From the NCBI RefSeq assembly GCF_003573695.1, contig NC_039362.1, positions 116,353,120-116,417,119 on the forward strand: 64,000 nt of DNA. Direction: 5' to 3'. Positions within the stretch are counted from its first letter, which is position 1. Every line of letters starts with the position of its first letter. The DNA is from Papaver somniferum (Eukaryota; Streptophyta; Magnoliopsida; Ranunculales; Papaveraceae). The position numbers and the translations under genes were made by a program. Positions 44,183 to 56,210 of this stretch are shown in pieces. The notes beneath the pieces were generated by a model. That model saw only the letters and a list, made by a program, of their open reading frames with translations, ran no database searches and was not told the DNA's origin.

Positions 44183-44848
44183 CTAGGAACCAATGTAACC
44201 TAGATCACTGGCATCAATGACTGACTGAATAACTGGAAATTCAGATGTTGTAGGATTAGAAAAAGTAAACCTCTCATAATCATGCATAGTAATATTCAAA
44301 TCCCCGATAAAAACCCACGGGAGATTGACCCAAGTTCCTATTTCACTAATATAATTCCATTGAGCCAATTTTTCTTCATCGTATATAGAACCATAAAGAA
44401 AAGTGGCAAGGAATTCTGGTTTACTAGGTTCTGCATATATGATGGCATTTATCATTTTATCCGTTTTTTTTACAATTTGAAGTTCAAAACCAGTTTTCCA
44501 TAAAAGAACAATACCTCCTGAAAGCCGAATTGAGGGAAATATCCAAATATTAGGATACCTGAACCTTCTGAGGTATTGGGTCATTTTGTTATTGTCATTC
44601 TTAGTTTCACACAAAAAAATAACATCTGGATTCTGACTTCTAATTAAATTCCATAGGGCAGTCCTAGTTGCAGGGTTGCCGAATCCCTGGAAATTCCACG
44701 ACAAGATTCTTATTTTGTGGTGATGAGAATAATATCTAGGATTTCCTTGAAGAAGGAACAGAGAAAGCAGACAATTGACACTATAATGCCTATGAATAAT
44801 CGAAGTGTTATGAATTATGGGAATTCCTAGTATGCAATTACAAATCAA
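44183..44848 (-). CDS. LINE AP-like endonuclease domain (ORF2 N-terminus)
   Basis: A 221-codon frame. The first about 45 codons are probably leader rather than protein. The domain starts at about residue 46, KIRILSWNFQGFGN, with the Asn metal ligand. It continues LWNLIRSQNPDVIFLCETK (catalytic Glu), LSGGIVLLWK and LPWVFIGDLNITMHDYER (Asp and Asn). It stops just before FTWSNKQ, which follows after one TAG. This enzyme nicks the target DNA to prime reverse transcription. Conserved residues are intact up to the stop. Confidence 0.8.
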   Translation of the reverse strand: MICNCILGIPIIHNTSIIHRHYSVNCLLSLFLLQGNPRYYSHHHKIRILSWNFQGFGNPATRTALWNLIRSQNPDVIFLCETKNDNNKMTQYLRRFRYPNIWIFPSIRLSGGIVLLWKTGFELQIVKKTDKMINAIIYAEPSKPEFLATFLYGSIYDEEKLAQWNYISEIGTWVNLPWVFIGDLNITMHDYERFTFSNPTTSEFPVIQSVIDASDLGYIGS

Positions 44849-44850
44849 GT

Positions 44851-44858
44851 AATAATTT
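44851..44858. repeat. 8-bp target duplication AATAATTT, left copy (TIR element A)
   Basis: Repeated exactly at 47555-47562. Joining the flanks gives continuous LINE inter-ORF sequence. Confidence 0.8.
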
Positions 44859-47554
44859 GTAGGTTATTATTGGGGCGTCACCTAATAGGACAAAAACGGG
44901 TCACTCATAAGTAATATTAAAAACCCCTTATCTCAAATAATTTTGTAATGACTAAACAACCCTTATTTAGTTAATATTAATTTTATTTTATTAGATTAGA
45001 TAATTTGGTTTTTAGATCAAACGGACGTTAATTTATCATTAGTGATTCAACTAACCTAAACTCCTTTTTATTTTTTTGGATTACAGATAGAAACAAATTT
45101 TCTAAACGTGGATATTTTAGCCACCTACGGCTAGGAAATAAAGACTCCTAGTCGTAACTGGTTCAAAGAGTGATTACGGTTACGAATTGATGGAACCTAG
45201 CCGTAACTGAAGAAGATTTCATCTCCCTTTTTCCTCTTTAGGTCACGGCTAACTATTGTTGTTGTTGCTCCATCCATGGATTGTATGGATAGTTTCAACG
45301 AGAGAGGGGATTTTAAAAAGCTAATAACATCGTGATGTATTGGATTGAGTTGGCTGCCGTTATTGCCATTTGATCATAATCATGATTCATTGATGATTAT
45401 TTCCGTGAAGAAAATTCGAGCTTTAAGGATAGAAGACTCTGGTTGCTTGTGTGACGGATTTTAACAAATGGTGTTAGATGCTGTCATTATCGTGATGGTA
45501 ATTAACAGAAGTAAAACGAGTTGTTGGTTGTTGGTACGATGTACATGAAACAGACTAATGATGTAAAGAAGATGCACAGTATAGTATGAGAAGAAAGTTC
45601 TTATTTATGATTGGATGCACATCTGTATTACAGCTTTTTTTTTTATTTTCAATGCTTTGATCATGTAGAATGATACAGTGTATGTACAAGTTCTATCTAC
45701 GAGCCTTAGCTCGAGAATATCATTTGATTACAAATGCGGGAAACTTATGATGGTAATATACTGTCTTATGTCTTATGTATCATACTGATCATTTGATCGC
45801 GTAATGGTAAAAATGCGGAAAACAAATGAAAAGAAAAAGCAAATCTTATGTACACTAAAGACTGTTTCTTGGCTGTTGTGCTGTTGTGGTTGAATATCTC
45901 TTGGTTGTTTCTGACAAGCAGAAGTTCTAATAGAGAGAATTGATCTCAACCCTGTAAACGGTTAATCAAAATCCAACCCAAGAGTATATGTTTACGGTTG
46001 GTTTTGAACCCAAGATTATTTACGGGAAAAATAAAGGAATTCCAGGATTATTTACGGTTTGGTCTTGTGAAAGTCGAATCCAACCGTAAAACTATTACGG
46101 CCAGGAAATCGTGAGAGCTGTCTTCAGTGATAATCCCATTTTCAGAACTTAGAGAAGGCGGGCCATTGATGTCAAGTTGTTTGTCTGTCATCTCTTGTTC
46201 TCTTCCCATTGATGGCTCATGACTATTTCCATTGGCCTCCAAGATTTCGCCTCCGGATTCAGATGTGATCTTGGCAAGTGCGTCAACTAACGTTTCCTCT
46301 TGACTTTTCAAGATGTTCACTGCATGTTCAATTTCAAAAGGCTCAGGGTTACTTAAAAGCAAAATTTTCTCCACCTCATTAACTACTGCTTTTGTTAAAA
46401 GCATCTAAATATGATACGGATCTCCGTTAGGACTCTGTAATGGTAGAACAACACCATCATGATCCATGGACTTCCTAACTCCACGAAAAGATCGACGATT
46501 TCTCTTTCTTGTTGTACCCGTTGAATAATACTACTGCGCAGACTCAATTGAGGATATATTGCGCAATGCATGACCTGCAACACCTCGGTTTCCAAAGATC
46601 AATGATATCTTTTGCTTCTTGTGGAATGGAGAGCACTTGCCATCATTAAGAAACGCCACGTGTTCTTCATTTGATATTCGCAATTCTGTCCTGAGGTCTG
46701 TCATTAATTTTTCCTTTTCCCAAGTTAGAGCATCAGATTGCACTTTGAAGCCCGCAGAACTGAGAATCTGAGATGTATGCTTCTTGCTCGTAATGGTGGA
46801 TTTGAGTCGCATGTCATTAGGGTATAGGGCAGAACCAAATGTTCCATTGCCAGTCCGACGAACCACTCAACAAATTTCTGCAATTATAGGAATTAATTTA
46901 ACTCAAACATCATGACATCCATTCTTGCCTACTCAGTCACTCACTACACCAACAACCAAGATCAGTGAGAGCCCTTAGATAACTTGTTCATACTGAAAAC
47001 ACAAATTTTAAAGATCACCAATTGGTCACGGTTAGGTTTGGCTTAATCGAATCCAACCGTAGAATGATTACGTGAATATATGTGTAAATCTGAATTTACG
47101 GTTGAAGTTCTTCAAACCCAACTGTAACACTTTCAGAATCGAATTTACGATGGAGAATAAAGTACTCCGAGCCATAAATTCTCTGCACCCTATTTTTTCA
47201 TACTAATTGCAACCATTCTAACCTATTTGAAACACAAAAGTAACAACCTTGTTCTTCTTCCCCATCTTTAACATAAATTTTAATCGAAGACCATGAAAAT
47301 TTTCAAATGAAAAAAAGTAGAGGAAACAAGTTTTTTTCTACAGCTGAGGAGATTGAGGGGAAGAAGAGAATACGATTGATTTGATAATGAAATAGAATTA
47401 GGTTATATTTTGGTTCATTATTAGGTTTTTATTTGATAGAGGGTATCTTAGGCATTTTGTATTTGTATTAGGATACCTCGTAACCACTTTTTCGGACACT
47501 ACAAATCCAAGTGAAGCCCCTTTATTGGAATGTGACGCCCCAATAATAGCTTTC
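44859..47554. mobile_element. TIR DNA element A, 2696 bp, carrying an EMSY-LIKE fragment
   Basis: Left end gtaggttattattggggcg, right end complement of gaaagctattattggggcg. With the related element B (48151) the terminal repeat is seen to be about 35-38 bp. An 8-bp duplication flanks it, as in hAT elements, although Mutator-like cannot be excluded. No transposase was seen. The left 1.25 kb is non-coding and 96-99% alike by eye to the left part of B. The middle holds the EMSY-LIKE fragment. Confidence 0.75.
46048..46866 (-). pseudogene. EMSY-LIKE (EML) gene fragment inside element A
   Basis: EML proteins are plant chromatin readers with an N-terminal ENT domain, a central Tudor/Agenet domain and a C-terminal helix. 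The frame 46866-46531 contains FKVQSDALTWEKEKLM and DLRTELRISNEEHVAFL, a clear ENT signature. After two frame breaks the frame 46404-46048 has VVNEVEKILLLSNPEPFEIE and ILKSQEETLVDALAKI, matching the EML C-terminal helix. The central Tudor/Agenet domain is missing or unrecognisable. It looks like gene sequence captured by a transposon. It is not expected to make a functional protein. Confidence 0.7.
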
Positions 47555-48142
47555 AATAATTTCCCTAGGTGATAATTCCTAACCAGATACACACCAATAT
47601 CAACATATGCGGATGACACCGCAGCAGAATGCAAATAACAGAGACAACAAACACAAATATCCTTATGAAGTAAAATCAGGCAATTATGTTGAAGATATAT
47701 TAGGGGTTTATTGTTAGTTCCTAAATTAACTTTAAGAATACCAAGAAATTGAATCTCAACCCTAATTTTACAATTGTCAATATATATAGAATCAATATAT
47801 AAAGAATGAGTAATTGGGATTAATTGCAATTGAAACAAAACCCTAATTTTGTAATCAGCATAAAAGCGATATTGAAACGCAGAAGACAGCGAATGATTTC
47901 AACCTGACACAAAAGCTGAGATTTTAGAATATGGGTTTGAAAACTAACCTGATTTGCAGAACTCATATGAGATTCAATAGCTGGGATATGGATAATTCCA
48001 TTTGGTCCTCCTCCTCCATTCTCAGCTTCCTCCATGTTCAGATCTCCATCATGAGAATTTACAGTATGAGTCTCAGTGCTACCATTTCTAACATTTTCTG
48101 GTTGGATGCTGTTAGGGATTTGAGAGTTTAACTGAAGGGGAT
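47555..48142 (-). pseudogene. LINE ORF1 C-terminus and inter-ORF region
   Basis: On the minus strand 48142-47960 reads LQLNSQIPNSIQPENVRNG and later HDGDLNMEEAENGGGGPNG. It joins in frame to the sequence at 49660 when element B and one target copy are removed. After about 47949 there is no coding sense down to the endonuclease. Confidence 0.65.
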
Positions 48143-48150
48143 TTTCTAAG
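48143..48150. repeat. 8-bp target duplication TTTCTAAG, left copy (TIR element B)
   Basis: Repeated exactly at 49653-49660. Confidence 0.8.
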
Positions 48151-49652
48151 GTAGGCTATTATTGGGGCATCACATTCTAATAGAGGGGCGTCACTTAATA
48201 GGACAAAAACGGGTCACTCATAAGTAATATCAAAAACCCCTTATCTCAAATAATTTTGTAATGACTAAACAACCCTTATTTAGTTAATATTAATTTTATT
48301 TTATTAGATTAGATAATATGGTTTTTAGATCAAACGGACGTTAATTTATCATTAGTGATTCAACTAACCTAAACTCTTTTTTATTTTTTTGGATTACGGA
48401 TAGAAACAAATTTTCCAAACGTGGATATTTTAGCCACCTACGACCAGGAAATAAAGAACTCCTAGCCGTAACTGGTTCAAAGAGTGATTACGGTTACGAA
48501 TTTATGGAACCTAGCCGTAACTGAAGAAGATTTCATCTCCCTTTTTCCTCTTTAGGTCACGGCTAACTATTGTTGTTGTTGCTCCATCCATGGATTGTAT
48601 GGATAGTTTCAACGAGAGAGGGGATTTTAAAAAGCTAATAACATCGTGATGTATTGGATTGAGTTGGCTTCCGTTATTTCCATTTGATCATAATCATTAT
48701 TCATTGATGATTATTTCCGTGAAGAAAATTCGAGCTTTAAGGATAGAAGACTCTGGTTGCTTGTGTGACGGAATTTAACAAATGGTGTTAGATGCTGCCA
48801 TTATCGTGATGGTAATTAACAGAAGTAAAACGAGTTGTTGGTTGTTGGAACGAGGTACATGAAACAGACTAATGATGTAAAGAAGATGCACAGTATAGTA
48901 TGGGAATAAAGTTCTTATTTATGATTGGATGCACATCTGTATTACAACTTTTTTTTTATTTGCAATGCTTTGATCATGTAGAATGATATAGGGTATGTAC
49001 AAGTTCTATCTATGAGCCTTAGCTCGAGAATATCATTTGATTACAAATGCGGGAAACTTATGATGGTAACATACTGTCTTATGTATCATAATGATCATTT
49101 GATCGCGTAATGGTAAAAATGCGGAAAACAAATGAAAAGAAAAAGCAAATCTTATGTACACTAAAGACTGTTTCTTGGCTGTTGTGGTTGAATATCTCTT
49201 GGTTGTTTCTGACAAGCAGAAGGTATAATAGAGAGAATTGATCTCAACCCTGTAACGGTTAATCAAAATCCAACCCAAGAGTATATGTTTACGGTTGGTT
49301 TTGAACCCAAGATTATTTACGGTAAAAATAAAGAAATTCCAGGATTATTTACGGTTTGGTCTTGTGAAAGTCGAATCCAACCGTAAAACTATTACGGCCA
49401 GGAAATGAAAAAAAGTAGAGGAAACAAGTTTTTTTCTACAGCTGAGGAGATTGAGGGGAAGAAGAGAATACGATTGATTTGATAATGAAATAGAATTAGG
49501 TTATATTTTGGTTCATTATTAGGTTTTTATTTGATAGATGGTATCTTAGGCATTTTGTATTTGTATTAGGATACCTCATAACCACTTTTTCGGACACTAC
49601 GAATCCAAGTGAAGCCCCTTTATTGGAATGTGACGCCCCAATAATAGCTTTC
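48151..49652. mobile_element. TIR DNA element B, 1502 bp, deletion derivative of A
   Basis: Same ends and same left 1.25 kb as element A. At about 49406 (aggaaatgaaaaaaagtag) it jumps from the equivalent of A 46113 to A 47310, so it lacks 1.2 kb including nearly all of the EML fragment. The left terminal repeat has 21 extra bases (attctaatagaggggcgtca) that A has lost. Confidence 0.8.
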
Positions 49653-50339
49653 TTTCTAAGAGAGCATACTTATACTCGATGCCCTCATCTCTGCTTCTTT
49701 TGTAGTTCGGGCCATCCTCGTTCGACCCATCCTCTTCCGACCTTCCAAGGTCTCCAGGACCATTACTAGTTCCTGCTTCATTATCACGTAACATAGCTTC
49801 AACTTTGTGTGCATGCTGAGCATAATATTATGCGAATTGAGCATAAGTCATTCTAAATATGAATACATCCCACGCACGTTCCTCACACATCTCCGTATCA
49901 TGATCGATCACATAACAATCAGGCAAATGCTTCTTGGTTGTTTTTCAAAGTGGTACTTAACCCATACATTTTGCTTAGCTGCGTTCCATAAATAAACTTC
50001 TATTTTAGTATTGACACATCTTCCCCTAGTGTTGTAACCTTTTTTGCCTTTTTCTGCTACCTTTCTTCCCATATCCATGCATAGTTTTTCAATAATACCA
50101 TGATCTAAGTGTTCAAGTCCAAGACTTAGACCTGTTATCAACACCGAAAACACTTGATGAGAAAACTTGTATTCTTCTAGTGGTGTTGAAGATATATAAT
50201 TTCGAAGGACCGTCAGATGATCATTGATGTTCCACAGAGCCTTTTCCATAACAGTCACCATACCTTCAGAACTTTTGAATTTGAACACATAGAGGTTTCG
50301 ACCCATAATATTTATTTCAACTTTTCCCCTTCTCCACAT
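49653..50339 (-). pseudogene. LINE ORF1 (DUF4283-type), frameshifted and split by element B
   Basis: 50339-49908 is open and matches a DUF4283 RNA-binding module: MWRRGKVEINIMGRNLYVFK, ALWNINDHLTVL, ITGLSLGLEH, TKIEVYLWNAAKQ. One frameshift near 49930 leads to the knuckle-like CYVIDHDTEMCEE, then a stop near 49830, then 49794-49660 (NEAGTSNGPGDLGRSEEDGS), which continues across element B. The protein would bind LINE RNA. Confidence 0.7.
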
Positions 50340-50637
50340 GATTTTAACTTCTTTTTTTTACCACTTTAGGATCCATCTCATCCTTCGATATAATCTTTAC
50401 AATGAGACTGTTGCTCCATTAGTTGGCTGCTACTGTAAGAATATTTCTATACATATAAATATTCCCTTGAGCCATGTAATAACTTTGGTTAATTATAGGA
50501 TATTGCTAAATTATGTCGGTTATATTTCTAGGATTATTTCCTAATATCTCTTCTTTGGTGGACGGTCGAGATCTAATGCTATGACTAAACCCCAAGGAAC
50601 CTAGTCCTCTCTCTACCTATAAAAGAAACACAGTACC
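50340..50637. other. No gene seen; probable LINE 5' region
   Basis: The stretch before the copia LTR includes ctacctataaaagaaacac at about 50612. The LINE 5' limit is not defined. Confidence 0.35.
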
Positions 50638-52140
50638 TGTTAGAGCACTGCTCGGTCGAACTCGCAAGCTTTTCTATCTTAATCTTATATGTCAAGATTA
50701 GTTGCCAAAACTATAAATCTTGATTTCTAGTATACTTATAGCTATGTCTCGGATTATGATAAAATGTGTAGTTGAGCTTTAGACTTCACGACGTTCATCG
50801 ATTGAAGACGAAGAACTACTAAGGGGATCTTGTGGAACTTCATCAACAAAAAGTATGTGGAGATTTGAACTCATCTATCACTCAGAAGTCTATTTTTATT
50901 CTATCTCCTATTGAGACAAAAGTTGTATGGCTATATAGACTTTATATTATACATAGTTGATATTTTGACCTGGGTTTAACTCGCTTACATATTTCTCGAA
51001 ATATGTGTTGGTAAGCTTTCACTTTAACCAAGTTCATATTTATTCTTCACGAAAGTCAAGAGATGATCATGTGAAAATCTCCTGGTAACATCTTACATGA
51101 TTTGTGTGAGACAGTCATTTGATGTAGACTCGGAATGTTTCGTATTGATCTATTGATCACTTGAAAATTGCTTTGAAGCTAATAGTTTGTGTGAGACAAC
51201 TATTCCCATCTTCTAAGAATGTTTTAATGATTAAAATGGAGTTTAGAACAATTAACCATTGATTGGATATAACACAGTATTCGTACTTGTATGCTAACTG
51301 TTACAAGTTATTCCAAGCCCGGGAACCATTATATGCATACCCGTATGCGTACTGGTTTAATAGTTGAAGTCCGGGAACTTAGTATGCATACCCGTATGCA
51401 TATCGGCTTAACAGTTGAAGTCCGTGAATTCAACTGAGTTTGGTCGTGAACGACAACATGCGTACCCGTTCACATACTGGCGAACCCAAACCAAGTCCGG
51501 CTACTTAGGTATGCGTACCTGTTTGCATACTTGAGTGGGTTAAGTTCTAAAATCGGTTTGTTCATAAACAAATACATTTATATAATAAGGAATGCAATCT
51601 TTTGCAAATCGTGGCTATAATGTTCATGAATTGATTCGAGTGAATCAGAATCGATTTTGCTTCAATTGTGTCTTGTATGCTTCTATGAGAATATAAACAA
51701 TTGAACAACTTTATAACTAGTTTCATTTGAGTCATTTGAACTAGTTGTGATTAAGATGAACAAGGTTGATATGAAAGTGTTCATATGGATGACTTCGGTT
51801 AACTATTGCTGATCCAACTAAGTGTACACGTCTAGGTACAGTTACCCATATCTAAATGAAGTCACATTTCATTTGTGTATAACAAGCTAAGTTCGATCTA
51901 ACGGTTGAAAGATATTATCTTGAATCTAATCAAGTTTTCATCTAACGGTGAATATTGAATGCTTTGTTACCAAGGTAACATTGATTGGAAACCCTGATTT
52001 GAAGACTATACAAGGGAGAACTCTAGCAACTGGGAAACCTAATCCCCACACCTCATGTGTGATACTAGTTGCGACTAGAGTCGATTATCCTTTAACCTAG
52101 GTTTTTCTAAAACCATTATAGGTTAACGACTTAAAGACTT
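50638..52140 (+). mobile_element. Copia LTR, 3'-truncated
   Basis: It starts TGTTAGAGCACTGCTCGG, of the same family as 2579, 25159 and 28899, with gtatgcgtac/gtatgcatac slots at 51330-51530. It stops at cttaaagactt, about 1 kb before the normal LTR end, where a gypsy LTR begins. Confidence 0.85.
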
Positions 52141-52143
52141 TTA

Positions 52144-53891
52144 TGAGTGCCAAATATTGCATATTTCTACACCCTTTTATTGGAAATTAACTCATCTTTT
52201 GCGCTTTAAAATCATTTATTATCCCAAATTCTGTATTTTCATTGTTTTCAAGAATAAATACTTTTACTAACTTTGTGTTTTTAGGTACTAAATAAAGCCT
52301 GGATGAATAGAGAAGCCAACAGAGCATAGAATTGGTGACAACGGAAGAGAGATAACAAACCTCCCGCTAGAAAGTAGTGAAGAATTTTGTTTGCACCTCA
52401 TCCGCAAGTGAAGAATGTTGTTTGCAATATCCAAAACTAGAAGTAGTCTTGAGATATTAGTTTTGAAGAAGACATGGGATTAAAAGAAGTAAAAACCAAG
52501 ACCCAAATTTGTTTCCAACCTGAGCCTTCAGATTCGATTCAGCTGCAGAGCATCCAACGATATCTCCAATCGATGTATCAAAACTTGATACACCTGCCTA
52601 ATGCCCTAGACTTCTATTCTTCTCCCCTTGTACGAGCAGAAACCAAACACACCTTCATTTCTTTTCTCTTCCCTACAGCCTCTGCAAATCAATCACTTCA
52701 CCATCCCTCTATAACTTACATTCCCGACCATTTTTGATCTCAGCCACCTTCTCTGCCGCCATCAATCAAACTCCTAGTCTCTATCTATCTCCACTATAGA
52801 TTCTTCTCCAAAGAAGTAACCCTAGAATATAGGGTTAAGAGAGATAACACTAGGGTTATCTTCACAACTGTAAAACATCAAATCAAAGAGTTGCAGAGTT
52901 GAATTGCAGAAGGGGTTCGTCTGAAAACGCGTTTTGGGTGAGTGGGTATTCTCCAATTATCAAATTAAAGAGGGATTGAGTGAAATTTTGTATAAATAGG
53001 GAGGAGATTGTAGAGAGAAAGGCATGCCCGGATTAGCCGGTGTACCAAGCAGTAGTTTATGTTTGATTTTATTATCTCCATGATGTTCTAATTTCATAGT
53101 TAGGGTTTAGATGAAACCATTAATCTATTGCTAAGTTTAATTCAAGATTTTTATTGTTCTTGTTGTGCCATAATGTTTTGGATAAATATAATCTGAGCAC
53201 TTCAGCATCTTTCTCTCACAGTGTATGCCATGTATCCATTGTAGTTAGAACAACACTATGTTGATTATGCTGCAACTCATGTTTAATTGATTATTGTTCG
53301 ATCCTTTGACTAGTTGTGCTTTAATCAGACAGTTAGTACTTCGGAGGGACACCTTAGTTGCGATTAGAATATCCATATCAGGATTGTTTAATCATCTAGG
53401 TGATTGATATGCGGTTAGTTGTTTTGTGAGAGGACAACTAATACTAGGATTAGGTAATTATCTTAGACTAAACCATCCTCCTGAAATTACCCTTTGATGT
53501 GCAGCAGACCTGCTATCTGGATAGTCGGCAGAGCCTAAAAGTTCACCGGTGTTTATATAAGGGACAAGAATAGTATTGAGACTGAATTGGCTTAGTATGG
53601 GTTAAGCGGTGGATTCGACCACCCTAGCACCCTAGTTATCTGCTTGTTTAGAACACTCTTTGCTTTTACATTTGTTTATTGTTTTAATCTCGTTCAAATA
53701 TCTTGTCGTATCGACACAAAAGCCCCCCCTTTTTTGATCGCTCCTTGTTAGAAATCAGTAGTAGTAAGACCATAGCTTTAACCCTATACCCACCTTGTCC
53801 CTGACGATCGACCTGTGCTTGCCCTGTGTTGCATATCGACATTGTACACTTGCATTTAAACATAGTCATAGGCTACTTTCCAGACCTACCA
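52144..53891 (+). mobile_element. 5' LTR of second gypsy element
   Basis: It begins TGAGTGCCAAATATTGC and ends cctacca, 1748 bp. It includes tataaatagggagg at about 52991, a good TATA box. Short open frames at 52474 and 53684 look spurious. Confidence 0.8.
52989..53000 (+). promoter_or_regulatory. TATA box of gypsy LTR
   Basis: ttgtataaataggg in the middle of the LTR. Confidence 0.55.
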
Positions 53892-53897
53892 AGTTTT

Positions 53898-53915
53898 TGG
53901 CGTCGCTGCCGGGAG
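53898..53915 (+). other. Primer binding site, second gypsy element
   Basis: TGGCGTCGCTGCCGGGAG, seven bases after the LTR end. It is a diverged form of the tRNA-Asp-type site. Confidence 0.75.
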
Positions 53916-54811
53916 TCGGTAGCGGGGTAGTTGATCTGTAGTTTACTTTACTGATTTTATTTTAAGTTTTGTATATATGTTTAAATTTATTTTTATTTTT
54001 CTAGCTTTATAGTGTAACCTAGTGCAACCCATCTGCTTATATATCTTGCATCTTGTTCCATTTGCATCTTTTTAGCCCTGTATTATGTAGTTTTTTTTTT
54101 TAGCCTGCTGTTAGTTGAAACTTTTGCAGTTAGTTGTGTTGTAATCCTCTCATAACCTGTTAGTTAGGAATAGCCTCATAAGTAGTCCATTTCCACCTAT
54201 ATTTTTAGATATTCCACCTGCATCTGGCATCATATCATTCTAAAAAAAAAAACTAGTGTCGTAGTCAGTGTCATCTGTTATTAATTACATTCAATAGTTT
54301 AGTTGTTAGCAAGTTAGTCATATGGTATTTTGTACGTATTTGTCTTAGCTGTTCACTGTAAACTTTTGTTCACATCTGTTGTTTAGCGTATATTTTAGAC
54401 GTCCCATAGCTTGTGAACTTTATATTTCAGGTAGACCTTACGTTTGTCTTATGTCTTTGTCATGTAGCTTGTACATATAGATTAGTAGTGCATGAACTTG
54501 TTAAGTGTAGATTTGGGTTTCTGTCCTTTGCTAATTGTCTTTTATACTTGTTGTTGCCAGTTTTTAGCGTAGGAAATTAATAGGTGTTGTTTTTGTAGTA
54601 TATATAGCCTTGCTTAATCTTTTCATCTCACCATTTTAGTTAGGAAATTTTAGACTTTCACATTCTATAGCTTTACTTTTCCCATCTTTGTTATTGTCTT
54701 ATTCCACTTAGTTTCTGCCTAGGATTCAGACATTAGTGGTAGTAAATAGCCATGTTTGCATCTCATTTGCATCTCTGTAATATATCATTTCCTATTAATA
54801 TATTTAGTATT
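53916..54811 (+). other. Gypsy leader, non-coding
   Basis: T-rich with many tagtt/tagtta repeats. No gene. It continues at 60453-61140 in the same style. Confidence 0.55.
54807..54811. repeat. Target duplication GTATT, left copy (copia at 54812)
   Basis: Matches 60448-60452 exactly. Confidence 0.9.
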
Positions 54812-55241
54812 TGTTACGAAGTCACAGTACATATTAGTCATCCAGTTCATTGAGATCAACCTCTAGCCCTCTCTAATATTACTATTAGAGTAGTAGGTTC
54901 AACAAATGACACGAACTAAGATAACTAATTAAGATACATAAATTAAAGAAGTTGAATGGACACAGAGAAGAGGATATATGGGAACTGACGAATTGTATTC
55001 CCTTCTTATCTTATTGATTTTGTTAAGTCTCTCAGACCATTACAACAGACCACCAAGAGGGATATATATAGGTGCTGTTACAAAACACTAATGTGCCACG
55101 TTTGTAGTTAACGTGCCACAATACATTAACGTTTTTCTGCTGATGTTTATCAACTTGGGATTATTTGACCAAGTCAATACAATATCCACGAAAGACTGGA
55201 ATATTCTCGATGATGGGCCACCAGTCTATGTTTACACAACA
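54812..55241 (-). mobile_element. 3' LTR of minus-strand copia element
   Basis: 430 bp. Next to the polypurine tract at 55240-55252. Confidence 0.9.
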
Positions 55242-56210
55242 CTCCCCCTTGGACTACCATTACTCCAAATTAAATACGTTGTCTTATCGATATCTTGCAA
55301 AAATAACTTTGTAAGACAAAGGCTGGTTGAAAGAAAAGAGTACACTTTTTAAAACCTCAGAGTGACGGTGATATTCATGAATTTTCTCCTCCTGCCAGAG
55401 CTCCGCCAGGAAAACCATTTAGGAAAACACTTGAACGCTGACTTAAGAGTAAAGTGTGATAATCCGATCACTGACTCCGCCAAAAATTCTATGGATATCC
55501 ATCTCTTTACATGATGCTCATTGTTCTAAGTTGTTATCTCATTAAAAACCTCGTCAGGAAAATCTAGAGGGATAAAACCTGAACGTAGGAAAATATGAGT
55601 TCTCAGAACAATGATAAACCCGCAGATGTTGCCTCGTTAAAACCTTGCCAGAAAAATCGAACTGGGGCAAAAACTGGTCGAAGGAAAAAGGGTACAACAA
55701 TCGGTAGCTTTAAAGTGATGATGGTAGTCACACATTTTCTCCCGGCGCCGAAACTGTGTCAGGAAAACCATTTTGGAAAAACCTGAACTTGGAGTGAGAT
55801 TGGTCATCGCCATGACTTCCGTCAGAATTGCATCAGGAAAAACCACTTGGGACAAAAACTTGAGTGCCAGGAAATACTTCCTCCGACAAATATGCGTTAG
55901 GAAAACCACTTGGGACAAAACATACACGCCTGCGTCAGGAAAACCACTTGGGACAAAGCCTGAGCGCCTAAAATTCAAAATAATGTCGACGTTGATGCAA
56001 ATGTTGCCTCATTAAAAACCTCGTCTGGAAAACCACGTGGGACAAAACCAGACCAAAGGAAAAGAGTACAACGGACGTCGCCCAATAACAGTGCTGCATA
56101 CGCATATGCTGCCTCGTTAAAACCTTCACAAGAAAAACCCATTGGGACAAAACCTTACCGAAGGAAAAAGAGTACAACGCGTTTAAGTCCAGCCTATGAT
56201 TCTACGAGTT
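55242..56210. repeat. Cluster of short diverged repeats in copia 3' region
   Basis: About nine copies of a theme (gtcAGGAAAACCActTGGGacaAAAcctga) spaced 35-110 bp apart, several with an added gaaggaaaaagagtacaac tail. They are at about 55405, 55555, 55648, 55758, 55828, 55908, 55935, 56028 and 56130. The open frames here on both strands are by-products of the repeats. Confidence 0.7.

Larger units (their letters stand above)
40344..50339 (-). mobile_element. Near-complete L1 LINE with three DNA-transposon insertions
   Basis: The minus strand runs from ORF1 (50339) through ORF2 (44848-40426) to an 11-base poly(A) (plus T run 40344-40354) preceded by ttactagc. Removing the insertions at 41815-42098, 44859-47562 and 48151-49660 leaves about 5.5 kb, normal for a plant L1. 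Many stops show it is inactive. No target duplication was found. Confidence 0.85.

Noticed and set aside
46048..46866. Functional EMSY-LIKE gene
   Set aside because: Frames are broken at least twice, the central domain is missing, and the segment lies between transposon ends.
47820..48131. Separate host gene exon (text with NMEEAENGGGGPNG)
   Set aside because: When element B is removed it joins in frame to the LINE ORF1 C-terminal part, so it belongs to the LINE.
55637..56177. Overlapping open frames with repeated FLTQ/VVFPD-like text
   Set aside because: By-products of the short DNA repeats in both strands.
55380..56200. Possible CRISPR-like array
   Set aside because: Repeats are imperfect, spacing is irregular, there are no unique spacers of even length, and the genome is a plant's.
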